Part shown: piece after piece, positions 44,252-52,601 of the stretch
How positions within the stretch are numbered: the first letter of the stretch is position 1
How the letters are laid out: the number at the start of each line of letters is the position of its first letter
NCBI GenBank assembly: GCA_963825565.1
Contig: CAWGTW010000004.1
Span: forward strand, 372,001 to 436,000
DNA from: JBFGCT01 sp963825565
GTDB lineage: Bacteria; Actinomycetota; Acidimicrobiia; Acidimicrobiales; Ilumatobacteraceae
Length of the DNA stretch: 64,000 nt
Direction: 5' to 3'
Position numbers and translations under genes: made by a program
Notes under the pieces: generated by a model
Databases searched by the model: none
What the model saw: the letters and a program-made list of their open reading frames with translations, nothing else
What the model was told of the DNA's origin: nothing

Positions 44252-44680
44252 TCAGTTGTGGAGGAGGACCGCATCGACACCACCTCGGCGCCAGGTCCGC
44301 CACGCGTCGGTGGACCAGAGCGCCCACGCGATGAGTACCGGCTGGAGGAACAGACGAACGAAGCGTTTCGCGTCGGTGTCGAGCCCGAAGGCATCGGTCC
44401 CCTCGAGCCACTGGGCCACATTGCCCGGGAAGATCACGACAAAGAACCCGGCCACGACCCAGCCGACCATCGCGCGTCGGCCGCTCACGAGGATCAGCGC
44501 GAGGCCGAGGACGATCTCAACGAAGCCGGACAGCAGCACGACGAGGTCGGCGTCGACCGGGAACCAGACCGGGACCTGAGCTTGGAACTCCTCGCGCTGA
44601 GACGTCAGGTGACCGATACCGGCGACGACGAGGCCGCCGCCGAGCACCCAGCGAGCCGCTGATCGAGCGGTCGAGGCCAT
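44252..44680 (-). CDS. DoxX-like membrane protein
   Basis: 142 residues, four membrane helices. AARWVLGGGLVVAGIGHLTSQREEFQAQVP, then VVLLSGFVEIVLGLALIL and MVGWVVAGFFVVIFPGNVAQWLEG are typical of small DoxX/DUF4267-like quinone-type membrane proteins (the GHL and P-N motifs). Some members take part in thiol redox balance; role here unknown. Stands alone; the next gene on this strand starts 23 bp downstream of another gene. Confidence 0.8.
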   Translation of the reverse strand: MASTARSAARWVLGGGLVVAGIGHLTSQREEFQAQVPVWFPVDADLVVLLSGFVEIVLGLALILVSGRRAMVGWVVAGFFVVIFPGNVAQWLEGTDAFGLDTDAKRFVRLFLQPVLIAWALWSTDAWRTWRRGGVDAVLLHN

Positions 44681-44702
44681 CTCCTCAACCTACGCTGAGA
44701 GA

Positions 44703-45533
44703 TCACGTGCGATCGTCTGGGCTCGGTGAGCGGCATGCGTCGATCCAGTCGATTTCGAGCGCGAAGTCGCCGTCGGTGCCATCGGCGATGATGATGCCGA
44801 TCTCGCGAGCCTGATCGGGATCGAACGAGGCGGCGTCGACGGGCTGACCGAAGATCGACGGCCGGAGCTCGTCGTAGGCCATCGTCACGATCTGCCAGCC
44901 GTCGGCATCGGTGGGGCCGTCGGTCGCCAGGTCGGCGCGATGTGACACGGAGCGTCCGCCGAGCTGCGAGGCGTCCTCGAACGTGAGGCCGTAGGTGCGC
45001 CCGTCGCTGCGCACGCGCATCTCGATCCGCCCGGTGCCGGCGAGCTCGGTTCCGTCCAGCCGGTAGCGCACCGACGTGAAGCCGCCGCCCTGCGTCACGA
45101 CCGTGCCGGTGAATCGCATCGTCGAATCGCCGAACTCGACCACGCCGTTCGACCGTCCGCCCATCACCCCGTCGTTCACGATCACCCAGTCGCGGTCGTC
45201 ACCCGCGAAGTCCGAGAGTCGCCGACACGTCGATCGCGGGGCCGCCGGGACATCGGTCGTCGGGACATCGGTTGCGGGGACAGCATCGGTCGTGGGGACG
45301 GCATCGGTTGCCTGGACGTCGTCCGCGACCGGGTCGGTGGAGATGGGGTCCGGCGTCGGTTCTGGCTCGTTCATGGTGTCCTCTCGTTGCTCGAACGAGG
45401 TCGTCGGGGCAGTATCGGCGCCGTCGACCCCTCCCAGCACTGCAGTCTCGGATCCTGCGCCGCTCCCGCACGCCATCAGCACCGCCGCCAGCGCAATTGC
45501 GCTCCCTGCCCGGAAACGTTGCCATCGACCCAC
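44703..45533 (-). CDS. CIA30-domain lipoprotein
   Basis: 276 residues. Lipoprotein signal with lipobox AAVLMAC (Cys22), then a Thr/Pro/Asp-rich spacer with TDAVPTTD-type repeats and a CIA30 (complex I intermediate-associated 30) beta-sandwich from about residue 105: LSDFAGDDRDWVIVNDGVMGGRSNGVVEF, MRFTGTVVTQGGGFTSVRYR, and ADGTDGDFALEIDWIDAC. The VMGG-S motif is diagnostic. CIA30-like domains in bacteria are surface or cell-wall modules of uncertain role. Confidence 0.85.
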   Translation of the reverse strand: MGRWQRFRAGSAIALAAVLMACGSGAGSETAVLGGVDGADTAPTTSFEQREDTMNEPEPTPDPISTDPVADDVQATDAVPTTDAVPATDVPTTDVPAAPRSTCRRLSDFAGDDRDWVIVNDGVMGGRSNGVVEFGDSTMRFTGTVVTQGGGFTSVRYRLDGTELAGTGRIEMRVRSDGRTYGLTFEDASQLGGRSVSHRADLATDGPTDADGWQIVTMAYDELRPSIFGQPVDAASFDPDQAREIGIIIADGTDGDFALEIDWIDACRSPSPDDRT

Positions 45534-45547
45534 CTCCCTAGCCTGGA

Positions 45548-45926
45548 CCGATCGAACTCGATTGGCACCAATACCTGTCCGTGCGCTACAGCAAGCGCCT
45601 CGCCGACAACTCGATCGTCGCCTCGGTCGGATCGAAAGGCGACAGCTACGACAACGCCCTCGCGGAGTCCTCCAACGGGCTCTACAAGTGGGAGCTGATC
45701 TACCGGCACGGACCCTGGCGCGGGCTCGACGACGTCGAGTTCGCCACCTTGGAGTACGTCGACTGGTTCAACCACCGCCGCCGCCACGGCCAGATCGAAC
45801 CCGGCCCCGGCTTCACCACCCCCGCCGCCTTCGAGACCGCCCACTACAGTCAACCCGTCCCAGCCACCCCGGCCGGGACCCAATAACCCGAGCCTCCATC
45901 AAACCCGGGGCGCTTCAGTCCAGGTC
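45548..45926 (+). mobile_element. IS3-family remnant: 3' end of the transposase gene and right end
   Basis: Only the last part of an IS3-type integrase-core transposase remains (frame 45557-45886, stop TAA). It reads DWHQYLSVRYSKRLADNSIVAS, then SVGSKGDSYDNALAESSNGLYKWELI, with the final Glu of the DDE triad, and the C-terminal WFNHRRRHGQIEPGPGFTTPAAFE. The N-terminal part, with HTH and two Asp, is absent. The sequence after the stop (45899-45921, AACCCGGGGCGCTTCA type) looks like the terminal inverted repeat. Insertion or recombination is placed at the edge of the CIA30 gene; not able to move by itself. Confidence 0.85.
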
Positions 45927-46497
45927 ACGATGGGCTTTCCTTGTGAAGACCCGCAAGAAGTGTCCGGGTGGCGTCGGCGACGATTCGGGGTGCTTCGGCT
46001 GGTGCGTCGGCGACGAGAGCGGACACGCCGGTGAGGGCGTGGCGGATGAGGGTGCTGTCGGTTTCGATGTTGAGGTCGGGGCGGAACTCGCCGTGTTCGA
46101 CTCCGTCGGTGAGCGCACCCCGGATGTGTTGTTCGAGTGCACGATCGAAGCCGTTCAGGTGCTCCTGGAGGTGGGAGGGCAGGGCGAGGTGGCTGTTGAG
46201 TGTGTGGTCGGGGTGGGTGCTGATGGCGGCGACGTGGCGGATCAGTTGACGGATCCGGTCGCTCGGTGTGTCGACAACCGACAATGCCTGTTCGAGATGG
46301 CTGACCGCCGCGGCGTTGTGGTGGGTGAGGGCGTCGGTGAGGATCGAAGGGATGTCGGTGTAGTGGTTGTACAGCGTCTGACGGGCGACCCCGGCACTGC
46401 GGGCGATCTCGATCATCGTGACCTCACTGAGGCCACGCTCGGCGATGAGGCGGAGCGCGGCATCGATGATCCGATCTCGAGAAGAGGTTCCTGCCAT
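45925..46497 (-). CDS. TetR-family transcriptional regulator
   Basis: 190 residues. N-terminal helix-turn-helix (residues 6-53): RDRIIDAALRLIAERGLSEVTMIEIARSAGVARQTLYNHYTDIPSIL. The ligand-binding half has no recognised relatives. Last gene of an operon with an ABC-2 permease and ATPase (stop-start TGATG at 46497), so it probably represses that exporter in response to the exported compound. Ends about where the IS3 remnant stops. Confidence 0.92.
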   Translation of the reverse strand: MAGTSSRDRIIDAALRLIAERGLSEVTMIEIARSAGVARQTLYNHYTDIPSILTDALTHHNAAAVSHLEQALSVVDTPSDRIRQLIRHVAAISTHPDHTLNSHLALPSHLQEHLNGFDRALEQHIRGALTDGVEHGEFRPDLNIETDSTLIRHALTGVSALVADAPAEAPRIVADATRTLLAGLHKESPS

Positions 46498-47300
46498 CAA
46501 TCGGTCCGTGTGTAGAGGCGCACTGAAAGGGGACCGAACACCGCGAGGAGCCCAACGGTCCAGCCGACCGCCCACGACAGATCAGCGGTCTCGAGCGAAC
46601 CGTCGCAAAGGCCTCGAACAGCCTCGGCCGCAACAGAGATCGGCTGGTACGTGGCGAAGGGTTGCAGCCAACCAGGCATTGACTCGGCAGGCGCAAATGC
46701 CGTGCTCGCCAGCATCAGGGGAAACAACCAGAACATCGACAGCATGCCCACCATGTCGGGCTGGCGAACCTTGGCCGCGATGGCCGCGCCGAGCCAGGAG
46801 AACCCGAACCCGACCGACGTCGCAAGGAGGATTGCGGCGACTGCGCCGGAGACGGAATCAAACCGGTACCCCATGATCAGTGCAAGCACCGCTACCAGGA
46901 TCAGACCGATGAAGTTCCGGAAGGCGTCGGCCAGGGTCCGGCCAGCAATGACAGCGACCTGGCTCATCGGGAGCGACCGGAACCTGTCGGTCACACCCTC
47001 GGCCAGGTCTGCAGCGAGGCCCATGCTGGTTTGTTGTGCGCCTTGCAGCGCCGTGATCACGAAGACGCCCGGGACGAGGAACTGAAGATAGTCAACCTCG
47101 GCGCCGGCACCGATGGCGCCACCGAACACGTAGTTGAACAAGACGAGGAAGAACACCCCCATCACCACGGCGAACGCGAGCATCTCGGGTTGGCGGGCGG
47201 TGCGGATGGTGTCGCGCCACAACATCGTGGTGATGTCCTGACCGGTGGATACGGCCCGGTCGGTGAGGCCTGACGGGGATGGCTGGGATGTGATCGTCAT
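46497..47300 (-). CDS. DrrB-like ABC-2 permease
   Basis: 267 residues, six membrane helices. ABC-2 membrane family with TARQPEMLAFAVVMGVFFLVLFNYVFGGAIG, VDYLQFLVPGVFVITALQGAQQTSMGLAADLAEGVTDRFRSLPMSQVAVIAGR (coupling helix) and LPLMLASTAFAPAESMPGWLQPFATYQPISVAAEAVRGL. Very close in layout to DrrB of daunorubicin efflux. Overlaps the ATPase stop (ATGA, 47300-47297) and the TetR start. Confidence 0.93.
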   Translation of the reverse strand: MTITSQPSPSGLTDRAVSTGQDITTMLWRDTIRTARQPEMLAFAVVMGVFFLVLFNYVFGGAIGAGAEVDYLQFLVPGVFVITALQGAQQTSMGLAADLAEGVTDRFRSLPMSQVAVIAGRTLADAFRNFIGLILVAVLALIMGYRFDSVSGAVAAILLATSVGFGFSWLGAAIAAKVRQPDMVGMLSMFWLFPLMLASTAFAPAESMPGWLQPFATYQPISVAAEAVRGLCDGSLETADLSWAVGWTVGLLAVFGPLSVRLYTRTD

Positions 47301-48286
47301 GAGCGCACGGCGTCCTCTCGTTCGGCGGCGTCTCGTTCCGTGGCCGGTGATCCCGTGAGTGCAAGGAACGCATCATCGAGGGTCGGGCGACGAAGATGAA
47401 AGTCGCTGATCCGAACAGCGTTGTCTTCGAGGCTGCGCAGCACGTCGAGCGACTGGCGCGTCCCACCCGTGATCGACACGTCGACACGTCGACCGTCCGT
47501 CTCCGCAGTTGCACCGCCAGTAGCGGCAAGCAGGCGCTTCGCAACCTCCAGGTCGGCATCGGCGGCGACGTGGATCTCCAGAACCTCTTGACCGACGGCC
47601 CGCTTGAGGGTTTCGGGTGTGCCGGAGGCAACGGTGCGACCCCGATCGATCACCAGGATCTCGTCTGCCAAGTGATCTGCTTCGTCGAGGTATTGAGTGG
47701 TGAGCACGATCGCTGTTCCCTCAGCGGCCAATGACTTGACCGACTCCCACACCTCGGCGCGACTCCGAGGATCGAGGCCAGTCGTTGGCTCGTCGAGAAA
47801 CAGTGCGAGCGGCTCCGCGACCAGCGCAGCCACGATGTCGAGGCGACGGCGTTGGCCTCCGGAGTAAGTCGATGCTGGACGTTCGGCGAAGTCTCCCAAG
47901 TCGAACCGTTCGATCAGCTCAGCGATCCTCCTGCGCCGCAGCGGTCTCGCCAGCTTGTACAGCCGAGCGAACAACTCGAGGTTCTCTCTGGCACTCAACT
48001 TCTCATCGACCGCCGCGGCCTGGCCGGCCAGCCCGATGACCCGGCGGACTGCGTTGGCATCGCTCGCAACGTCATGGCCAGCGATCGACGCAGACCCTGC
48101 CCCAATCGAGGTCAGCGTCGTCAGCATCCTCACAACCGTCGTCTTGCCAGCACCATTCGGACCGAGAAGGCCCAGAATCTCGCCACGACCGGCACTGAAA
48201 CTCACATCGTCAACCGCGACCACCTCACCGAAACGCTTCCCCAACGACCGCGCCTCAATCAACGACTCGACCACCTCGCTAGACAT
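47297..48286 (-). CDS. DrrA-like ABC exporter ATPase
   Basis: 329 residues from ATG 48286. Walker A GPNGAGKT, Q-loop GLAGQAAAVDE, signature YSGGQRRRLDIVAAL, Walker B LALFLDEPTTGLDPRS, TTQYLDEADHLADE in place of the switch His, and the C-terminal RRPTLDDAFLALTG motif of DrrA proteins. ATG 48286 is chosen over the upstream ATG since the domain starts right after it. With the permease and TetR it makes an antibiotic-type efflux operon. Confidence 0.93.
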   Translation of the reverse strand: MSSEVVESLIEARSLGKRFGEVVAVDDVSFSAGRGEILGLLGPNGAGKTTVVRMLTTLTSIGAGSASIAGHDVASDANAVRRVIGLAGQAAAVDEKLSARENLELFARLYKLARPLRRRRIAELIERFDLGDFAERPASTYSGGQRRRLDIVAALVAEPLALFLDEPTTGLDPRSRAEVWESVKSLAAEGTAIVLTTQYLDEADHLADEILVIDRGRTVASGTPETLKRAVGQEVLEIHVAADADLEVAKRLLAATGGATAETDGRRVDVSITGGTRQSLDVLRSLEDNAVRISDFHLRRPTLDDAFLALTGSPATERDAAEREDAVRS

Positions 48287-48571
48287 ATTGTCCAATCTAA
48301 TGGTCAGAACGCCCAACTTCATCATCTCGGAGCCACCGGGGTGCTGGCTGGGCCCGTCTCAGCGGGGCGTGCAAGCCTGATCTCAGCGGAACGCATTGGT
48401 CTCGACGGGCAGCTCAACCGACGCCTACCCGGGGCGATCAGAACGTTCATCGCAACGCCCGCCAAGGCAGCGAAAGAACCGGTTCTTCGATCGGTTTCCG
48501 CCCATCGAATGCCACTCATAATGTGAGCGCCGTAGCCCGGGCGCTGTCGATCGCCGATCTACGGTTGGGTC

Positions 48572-49534
48572 GTGGAGTTCGTCATCGCCCGGAACCCTGA
48601 CCCAGCGTCGACGCTGCCGTTCCTGGTGCGCTTGCCGCTGGGATCCCGTCCGGTCATCCTGAAGGTGAAGGACACGTGGCCTCGCACTGCCAAGGTGTTC
48701 TGTCATCCGGCGACCGAGTGGCCAGACCCCGACGAACTCGAGATCGTGGAGCGGGTGCCGGTGACCTCCTGTGTGCGTCGCGGTGTCGCCATCGATCTCG
48801 TGCTCGATCGGGCGCGGGAGAACAGGTCGCAGTTCGTGTTCACGAAGGCTCGGGGTCGCGAGGTTGTGTTCTGGCAGTCGGCGCGAACCCGCAAACAGGC
48901 TCGGCCGAACGTTGCGGTCCCGACGGCTCGCGCCTCGGGGCGTCGCCTCGACATCGTGGTGGACACGCGCGAGCGGTACGCCTGGAAGTTCTCCGACCAA
49001 CAGGCGACGACTTCGAAGCGGGCGCTGCCGGTGGGGGACTACGCCGTCGAAGCGGATGGCGAGGTCGTAGCAGTCGTCGAACGCAAGAGCATCGAGGACC
49101 TCGTGTCGACGATCGTCGGTGGGAAGCTCTGGACGTTGCTCGCTGCGATGGCCGACGTTTCTCATGCCGCTGTGGTCGTCGATGATCGTTACTCGTCGTT
49201 GTTCAAGCTCACTCGTGTTCGGCCGGCCTCGGTGGCAGAGCAGATCGCGGAGGCGGCGGTGAGGTACCCGACGGTGCCGATCGTGTTCGCCGAAACCCGC
49301 CAGCTCGCTCAGGAGTGGACCTATCGATTCTTCGGTGCTGCGATCGAGCACCGAGCCAACGATGCAGTCGGCACCGCCCGCGTCGATGCGCTGCCGATCG
49401 GTGGCCCGGTGCCCGCACCCGACCCGACGACGGCCGAGGTGCGAGCGTGGGCAATCGCCGCGGGCCTCGACGTGAGTGATCGAGGACGCCTGCGGCCGGA
49501 GATCTGGGAAGCACATCGAGCCGCAACGGAATAG
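48572..49534 (+). CDS. ERCC4-type nuclease with C-terminal Lsr2-like domain
   Basis: 320 residues from GTG 48572. The N-terminal 120 residues are not recognised. Residues 126-220 form an ERCC4 (XPF-type) nuclease domain: IVVDTRERYAWKF with Asp131, GDYAVE and VVERKSIEDLVSTIVGGKLW, giving the GDxnERKxxxD active site in full. The last 35 residues (PTTAEVRAWAIAAGLDVSDRGRLRPEIWEAH) match the Lsr2 DNA-binding domain, which reads AT-rich minor groove through its RGR motif. An Lsr2 module on a nuclease would direct it to AT-rich, often foreign, DNA; that is inference. Stands alone on the plus strand. Confidence 0.8.
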   Translation: MEFVIARNPDPASTLPFLVRLPLGSRPVILKVKDTWPRTAKVFCHPATEWPDPDELEIVERVPVTSCVRRGVAIDLVLDRARENRSQFVFTKARGREVVFWQSARTRKQARPNVAVPTARASGRRLDIVVDTRERYAWKFSDQQATTSKRALPVGDYAVEADGEVVAVVERKSIEDLVSTIVGGKLWTLLAAMADVSHAAVVVDDRYSSLFKLTRVRPASVAEQIAEAAVRYPTVPIVFAETRQLAQEWTYRFFGAAIEHRANDAVGTARVDALPIGGPVPAPDPTTAEVRAWAIAAGLDVSDRGRLRPEIWEAHRAATE

Positions 49535-49566
49535 CACCCTCTCCACGATTGGGGAGTGCCGCTGAT

Positions 49567-49791
49567 CGCGAGAGATCTGCGCTCCTCGAACGTCAACGCC
49601 GGAACGGCGGCTAGCTCGGACTGCATGGCAGCCAACACCCGTTCCAACTTGTCAGCTTGGGGCGACACTTGCTCGCGCTCATAGGTATTGATCCTTTCCC
49701 GCGACGTAGCTGCCAACTCGGCGAGCTGGCCCTGCGTGAGTCCGCGCCGCCAGGTCGCAGAACGGACCGCGCAGGAATTGCCAGCCGGCAT
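49567..49791 (-). pseudogene. Truncated XRE-family (HTH) regulator
   Basis: Minus-strand frame with an XRE helix-turn-helix: RGLTQGQLAELAATSRERINTYEREQVSPQADKLERVLAAM, then LAAVPALTFEERRSLAI. In intact homologues that last motif (LTFEERRSLALHRAI) goes on into a second domain, but here homology stops at about 49567 and the frame runs into the antisense of the nuclease gene. It looks cut by recombination, perhaps the antitoxin-like half of a former two-part gene. Start uncertain (ATG 49791). Confidence 0.55.
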
Positions 49792-49945
49792 CCGTCGGAC
49801 GTGGCGAGCGGCTACCGATGTCACCCGTCGGCGGGAGCTGATCGTCTGTGTGGGTGAGGTGCGCTGCGCGATCCGAATCGGGCTGGCACCGGATGAGACC
49901 AATTCCCGGGCTCGGTCTAGGCCCGATCACGACGAGGAGACGAAA

Positions 49946-50461
49946 ATGTTCACACAAGAAGGGCGAGCGATGAGAACGCTGACGGTTGGAACGCTCGCCG
50001 GCGCGTTGATCTTTTGCGCCGGCTCAGCCGCGAGCGCAGGGGGACAGGAATCGTTCCACGGCGTGTTCAGCGAGACAGCCCTCGGTGCCGCCCCACCAGT
50101 CCACTACGACATCCACGGATCCGCGAAGATGACGACCGGCGCCGCCGGCACGACGGTGAAGATCAACGTCTCTGGTCTGGATCCCACGAAGATCTACGGA
50201 TCCCACCTCCACAACGGCAGCTGCGCGAGCGGTGGCGGAAGCCACTACCAGGACGTCGAGGGTGGTTCGACCGTCCCGCCGAACGAGTTGTGGCTCACGA
50301 CGGGTAGTGGCGGTCTGGTGCCGAACCGCGGCGGCGTAGCGCACGGCGCGGGGTCAGCGACATGGCAGGCCCGGACCTCAAGCACAACGGAGACGAACGC
50401 GTTGTCGGTGGTGGTGCACGAACCGGGCGGCGCGCGGATCGCCTGCGCCGATTTGTCGTGA
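49946..50461 (+). CDS. Secreted Cu/Zn superoxide dismutase-like protein
   Basis: 171 residues from ATG 49946 (GAGGAG 7 bases upstream). Signal peptide to about residue 32 (RTLTVGTLAGALIFCAGSAASA). The mature part matches the SodC/CHRD-like beta-barrel: IYGSHLHNGSCASGGGSHYQD carrying His residues, and VVVHEPGGARIACADL at the C-terminus, like the SodC ending GARIACG. Only some of the His that bind Cu and Zn are present, so activity is not certain. Cys in GSCASG and IACAD could form the conserved disulfide. Confidence 0.65.
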   Translation: MFTQEGRAMRTLTVGTLAGALIFCAGSAASAGGQESFHGVFSETALGAAPPVHYDIHGSAKMTTGAAGTTVKINVSGLDPTKIYGSHLHNGSCASGGGSHYQDVEGGSTVPPNELWLTTGSGGLVPNRGGVAHGAGSATWQARTSSTTETNALSVVVHEPGGARIACADLS

Positions 50462-50849
50462 CCCGCTAGCGACTACGAGCCGACATCGTCGGTCGTGACG
50501 TGCTGGCGCTCGACCCCGTGCACGGCCGACTTGTCGCACGGGCTTCTGGCACAACCATCGGACACCACAGACACCCGAAACCGTGCACAGTCAGATGCCC
50601 CTAGGCCCAGGAACGACTCTGTCTCCAGCGTGACTGGCCTCTCATCCTGAACAGCCGGCTCTTCGAACAAGTCGTTTCCCGGACCCGAACACCGACCCTA
50701 CGACCGGCCCCGCCAACCCGGCAAGTGCTGCGACTTCACGCGCCCCGACACCGCCGAAGAACCCCTTGACACCCAAAGAGGCATCGATCTGGCGCTATCG
50801 AACAGCAGCCAGGTGTGCGCGTTCTGATCGGTTCCGGGTGACGTCGATC
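50462..50849. other. No supported gene (388 bp)
   Basis: Frames are open on both strands but none has a convincing start, bias or motif. A minus-strand frame (50473-50670) holds several Cys residues but resembles no family. Probably intergenic or decayed sequence in the accessory region. Confidence 0.4.
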
Positions 50850-51260
50850 TCAGCGAACGGACAGCAGAGCGCCACTCGAGAGCAGAAGGCACAGGGGCCC
50901 GTAGTACCGCTTGTCGAGGTCGTTGAAGTGAGCCGACGGGGTCCACGGAACAAACCAGCCTGTGCGCCCGGCGACGCCCAACGCGCCGCGACCAGCCAGC
51001 ACGAGAGCGACACCGAGCACACCGGCGCGTCGTGCCGTTGGACTGAGTGGCAACACGTCGGCAACCAAGCCGGCGGCGCAGGCGAGTAGCCCCGCGACTG
51101 CGAGGCAGTCCCGGCGCCCCGGCGTGGCGCGTGAACCTGCCACCGAGTCGGCCAGCTGCTCGCTGTCACGGAAGGGGAACGATGCACCACACCCCCATCC
51201 GACATGGAGTGCCGCAATCGAAGCCAGCGTCGATGAAGTGGCGATGGAGGCGGTTCGCAT
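50850..51260 (-). CDS. DUF3995 membrane protein
   Basis: 136 residues from ATG 51260, four helices. Family hallmarks: the N-terminal helix with LHVGWGCGASFPF, an internal AVAGLLACAAGLVADVL helix, a LVLAGRGALGVAG helix and the C-terminal FNDLDKRYYGPLCLLLSSGALL, which is almost invariant in DUF3995. Function of the family unknown. Followed by 283 bp (51261-51543) with no clear gene. Confidence 0.8.
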   Translation of the reverse strand: MRTASIATSSTLASIAALHVGWGCGASFPFRDSEQLADSVAGSRATPGRRDCLAVAGLLACAAGLVADVLPLSPTARRAGVLGVALVLAGRGALGVAGRTGWFVPWTPSAHFNDLDKRYYGPLCLLLSSGALLSVR

Positions 51261-51543
51261 CAGACGAGCATCCCACACGGCGTTTCGACCTTGGCCGGCC
51301 TTCTGAAGGCGTATCCATCTGTGCCCGCAGCTCGGCTGCTGGGTTCGTCTGGCTTTCGCACGTTTCCGAGCGGGTCGGCGAGCGCGGACGTGCCGATCGC
51401 GCGTTGACACGTCGTTGCGGGGCCTTGGTTGTTCTGAGCCACCGCCTGTTGCTTCCGAGGTCGTTGGAGCTCGCCAGTCGCAGCCGTTTGCGCGAGGTGC
51501 GCAGGTTCGCCTTCACCCGCTGAGTGAGGGTGGAGCTGTCGCC

Positions 51544-51792
51544 TCAGGCGTCGGGCGGATAGTGGAGACCAAACAGCAGCGAGCAAGCGTCGCCGGCGTC
51601 GGGATCGAGGTGTTCGAACGGTGTACCCGCGATGTCTGGCTGGTTGACAGCGAGAAGCTGTCCGTAGAAGCCGGGCAGGACCTCGGTCTCGAGGGTCCAG
51701 TTCACGATGCGATCCTGGGTGACCAACTCGTCGAGCGTCTTCGGCGAGATCGAAGTGTTCGCACCCGACGGCACCAAGCGGGGAACGGTCAA
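51544..51792 (-). CDS. Possible C-terminal fragment of an unknown protein (strand uncertain)
   Basis: 82 residues in a minus-strand frame with coding-like composition, TVPRLVPSGANTSISPKTLDELVTQDRIVNWTLETEVLPGF and FEHLDPDAGDACSLLFGLHYPPDA at the stop. The sense seems to continue upstream to about 51860 without a start. The plus strand of the same segment (51707-51880) also reads as plausible protein (EIEVFAPDGTKRGTVKLPSPGFGEIG), so either strand could be the real one. Likely a gene fragment left by recombination. Confidence 0.3.
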   Translation of the reverse strand: MTVPRLVPSGANTSISPKTLDELVTQDRIVNWTLETEVLPGFYGQLLAVNQPDIAGTPFEHLDPDAGDACSLLFGLHYPPDA

Positions 51793-51886
51793 GCTTCCCA
51801 GCCCAGGCTTCGGCGAGATCGGATCACAGTTGGCGTCACACGCACGAGGACTCGAAGGTCGCGATGTCGACGTCGCGGCGGTCGGC

Positions 51887-52501
51887 TCAGCGGCCCCGCA
51901 GCTTCTCGCGGATCAGGGGTTCGTAGTGCTCGAGCGGGTTGCTCGCGTAATCGGCGTCGAAGGCCATCTGGTCGTACTTCGCGCAGAACTCCTCGGTGTG
52001 CTCGAAGTACGGCGAGCCGCGGAACTGCTCGCGGGCGTCCTGGTCCATCCCGATGTGGTGCCAGAAGTAGTACCCCTGGAATACGCCGTGCTGCTTGACC
52101 ATGAAGTGGTTGGCCTCGGAGACGAACGGCTTGAGGATGCCAGCCGCAATGTCGGGATGGCTGTATGGGCTGAGCGTGTCGCCGATGTCGTGGAGCAGCG
52201 CGCACAGCACGTACTCGTCGTCGCGTCCGTCGCGCTCGGCGCGCGTCGCGGTCTGCAGCGAGTGCTCCAGCCGGTCGACCGGGAAGCCGCCGTGGTCGAA
52301 CTTCAACTCCCGCAGCAGCCCGATCACCCGGTCGGCGACGAAGCCCTGCGTGATCTCGAGCTGGGGGACGATCAGCGCCCAGTCCTCGGCGGTCGACTCC
52401 TCGAAGCTGCGGAACGAGGCCCGGGGATGCTCGACCTCGACGTCGTTGTCGACCTCGGCGTCGACGGTGGCGTGGGTGGTCGGGTCGGCGGTGTCGGTCA
52501 T
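51887..52501 (-). CDS. HD-domain protein, perhaps a PhnZ/MIOX-type diiron enzyme
   Basis: 204 residues. HD domain: HSLQTATRAERDGRDDEYVLCALLHDIGDTLSPYSHPDIAAGILKPFVS, with the H..HD..H pattern, and later VKQHGVFQGYYFWHHIGMD, with more His. The spread of His/Asp ligands and the QTA/HD order resemble the mixed-valent diiron oxygenases (MIOX, PhnZ, TmpB) more than phosphohydrolases, but this is a judgement from motifs. It lies 100 bp downstream of an orphan coxL on the same strand, so they may act in one pathway. Confidence 0.7.
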   Translation of the reverse strand: MTDTADPTTHATVDAEVDNDVEVEHPRASFRSFEESTAEDWALIVPQLEITQGFVADRVIGLLRELKFDHGGFPVDRLEHSLQTATRAERDGRDDEYVLCALLHDIGDTLSPYSHPDIAAGILKPFVSEANHFMVKQHGVFQGYYFWHHIGMDQDAREQFRGSPYFEHTEEFCAKYDQMAFDADYASNPLEHYEPLIREKLRGR

Positions 52502-52536
52502 CCTGGTCCCCTCGGTGGTCGCGTCGTCGTGTGGTC

Positions 52537-52560
52537 GGGTGTCGGGCGTGGGTGGTCGGG
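52537..52560 (+). other. G-quadruplex motif between coxL2 and the HD gene
   Basis: Four GGG runs (52537-52539, 52544-52546, 52550-52552, 52558-52560) separated by 4, 3 and 5 bases meet the usual G3N1-7 rule on the plus strand, the template strand of the minus-strand operon. The whole 100-bp gap is G/T-rich on this strand. A role in slowing transcription or in promoter structure is possible. Confidence 0.45.
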
Positions 52561-52601
52561 TTGGTGGTGGTCGGTGTCGTGTGATCGGTTGTGGTTCCCG
52601 G

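Noticed and set aside
45548..45926. A complete IS3 element
   Set aside because: Only the C-terminal part of the transposase and one end remain; no left end, HTH part or orfA was found.
44425..46515. Plus-strand frames antisense to the CIA30 and TetR genes
   Set aside because: Low-complexity sequence without start signals; the minus-strand genes have clear domains.
50473..50670. 65-codon minus-strand frame rich in Cys
   Set aside because: No start signal or homology; composition could arise by chance in high-GC DNA.
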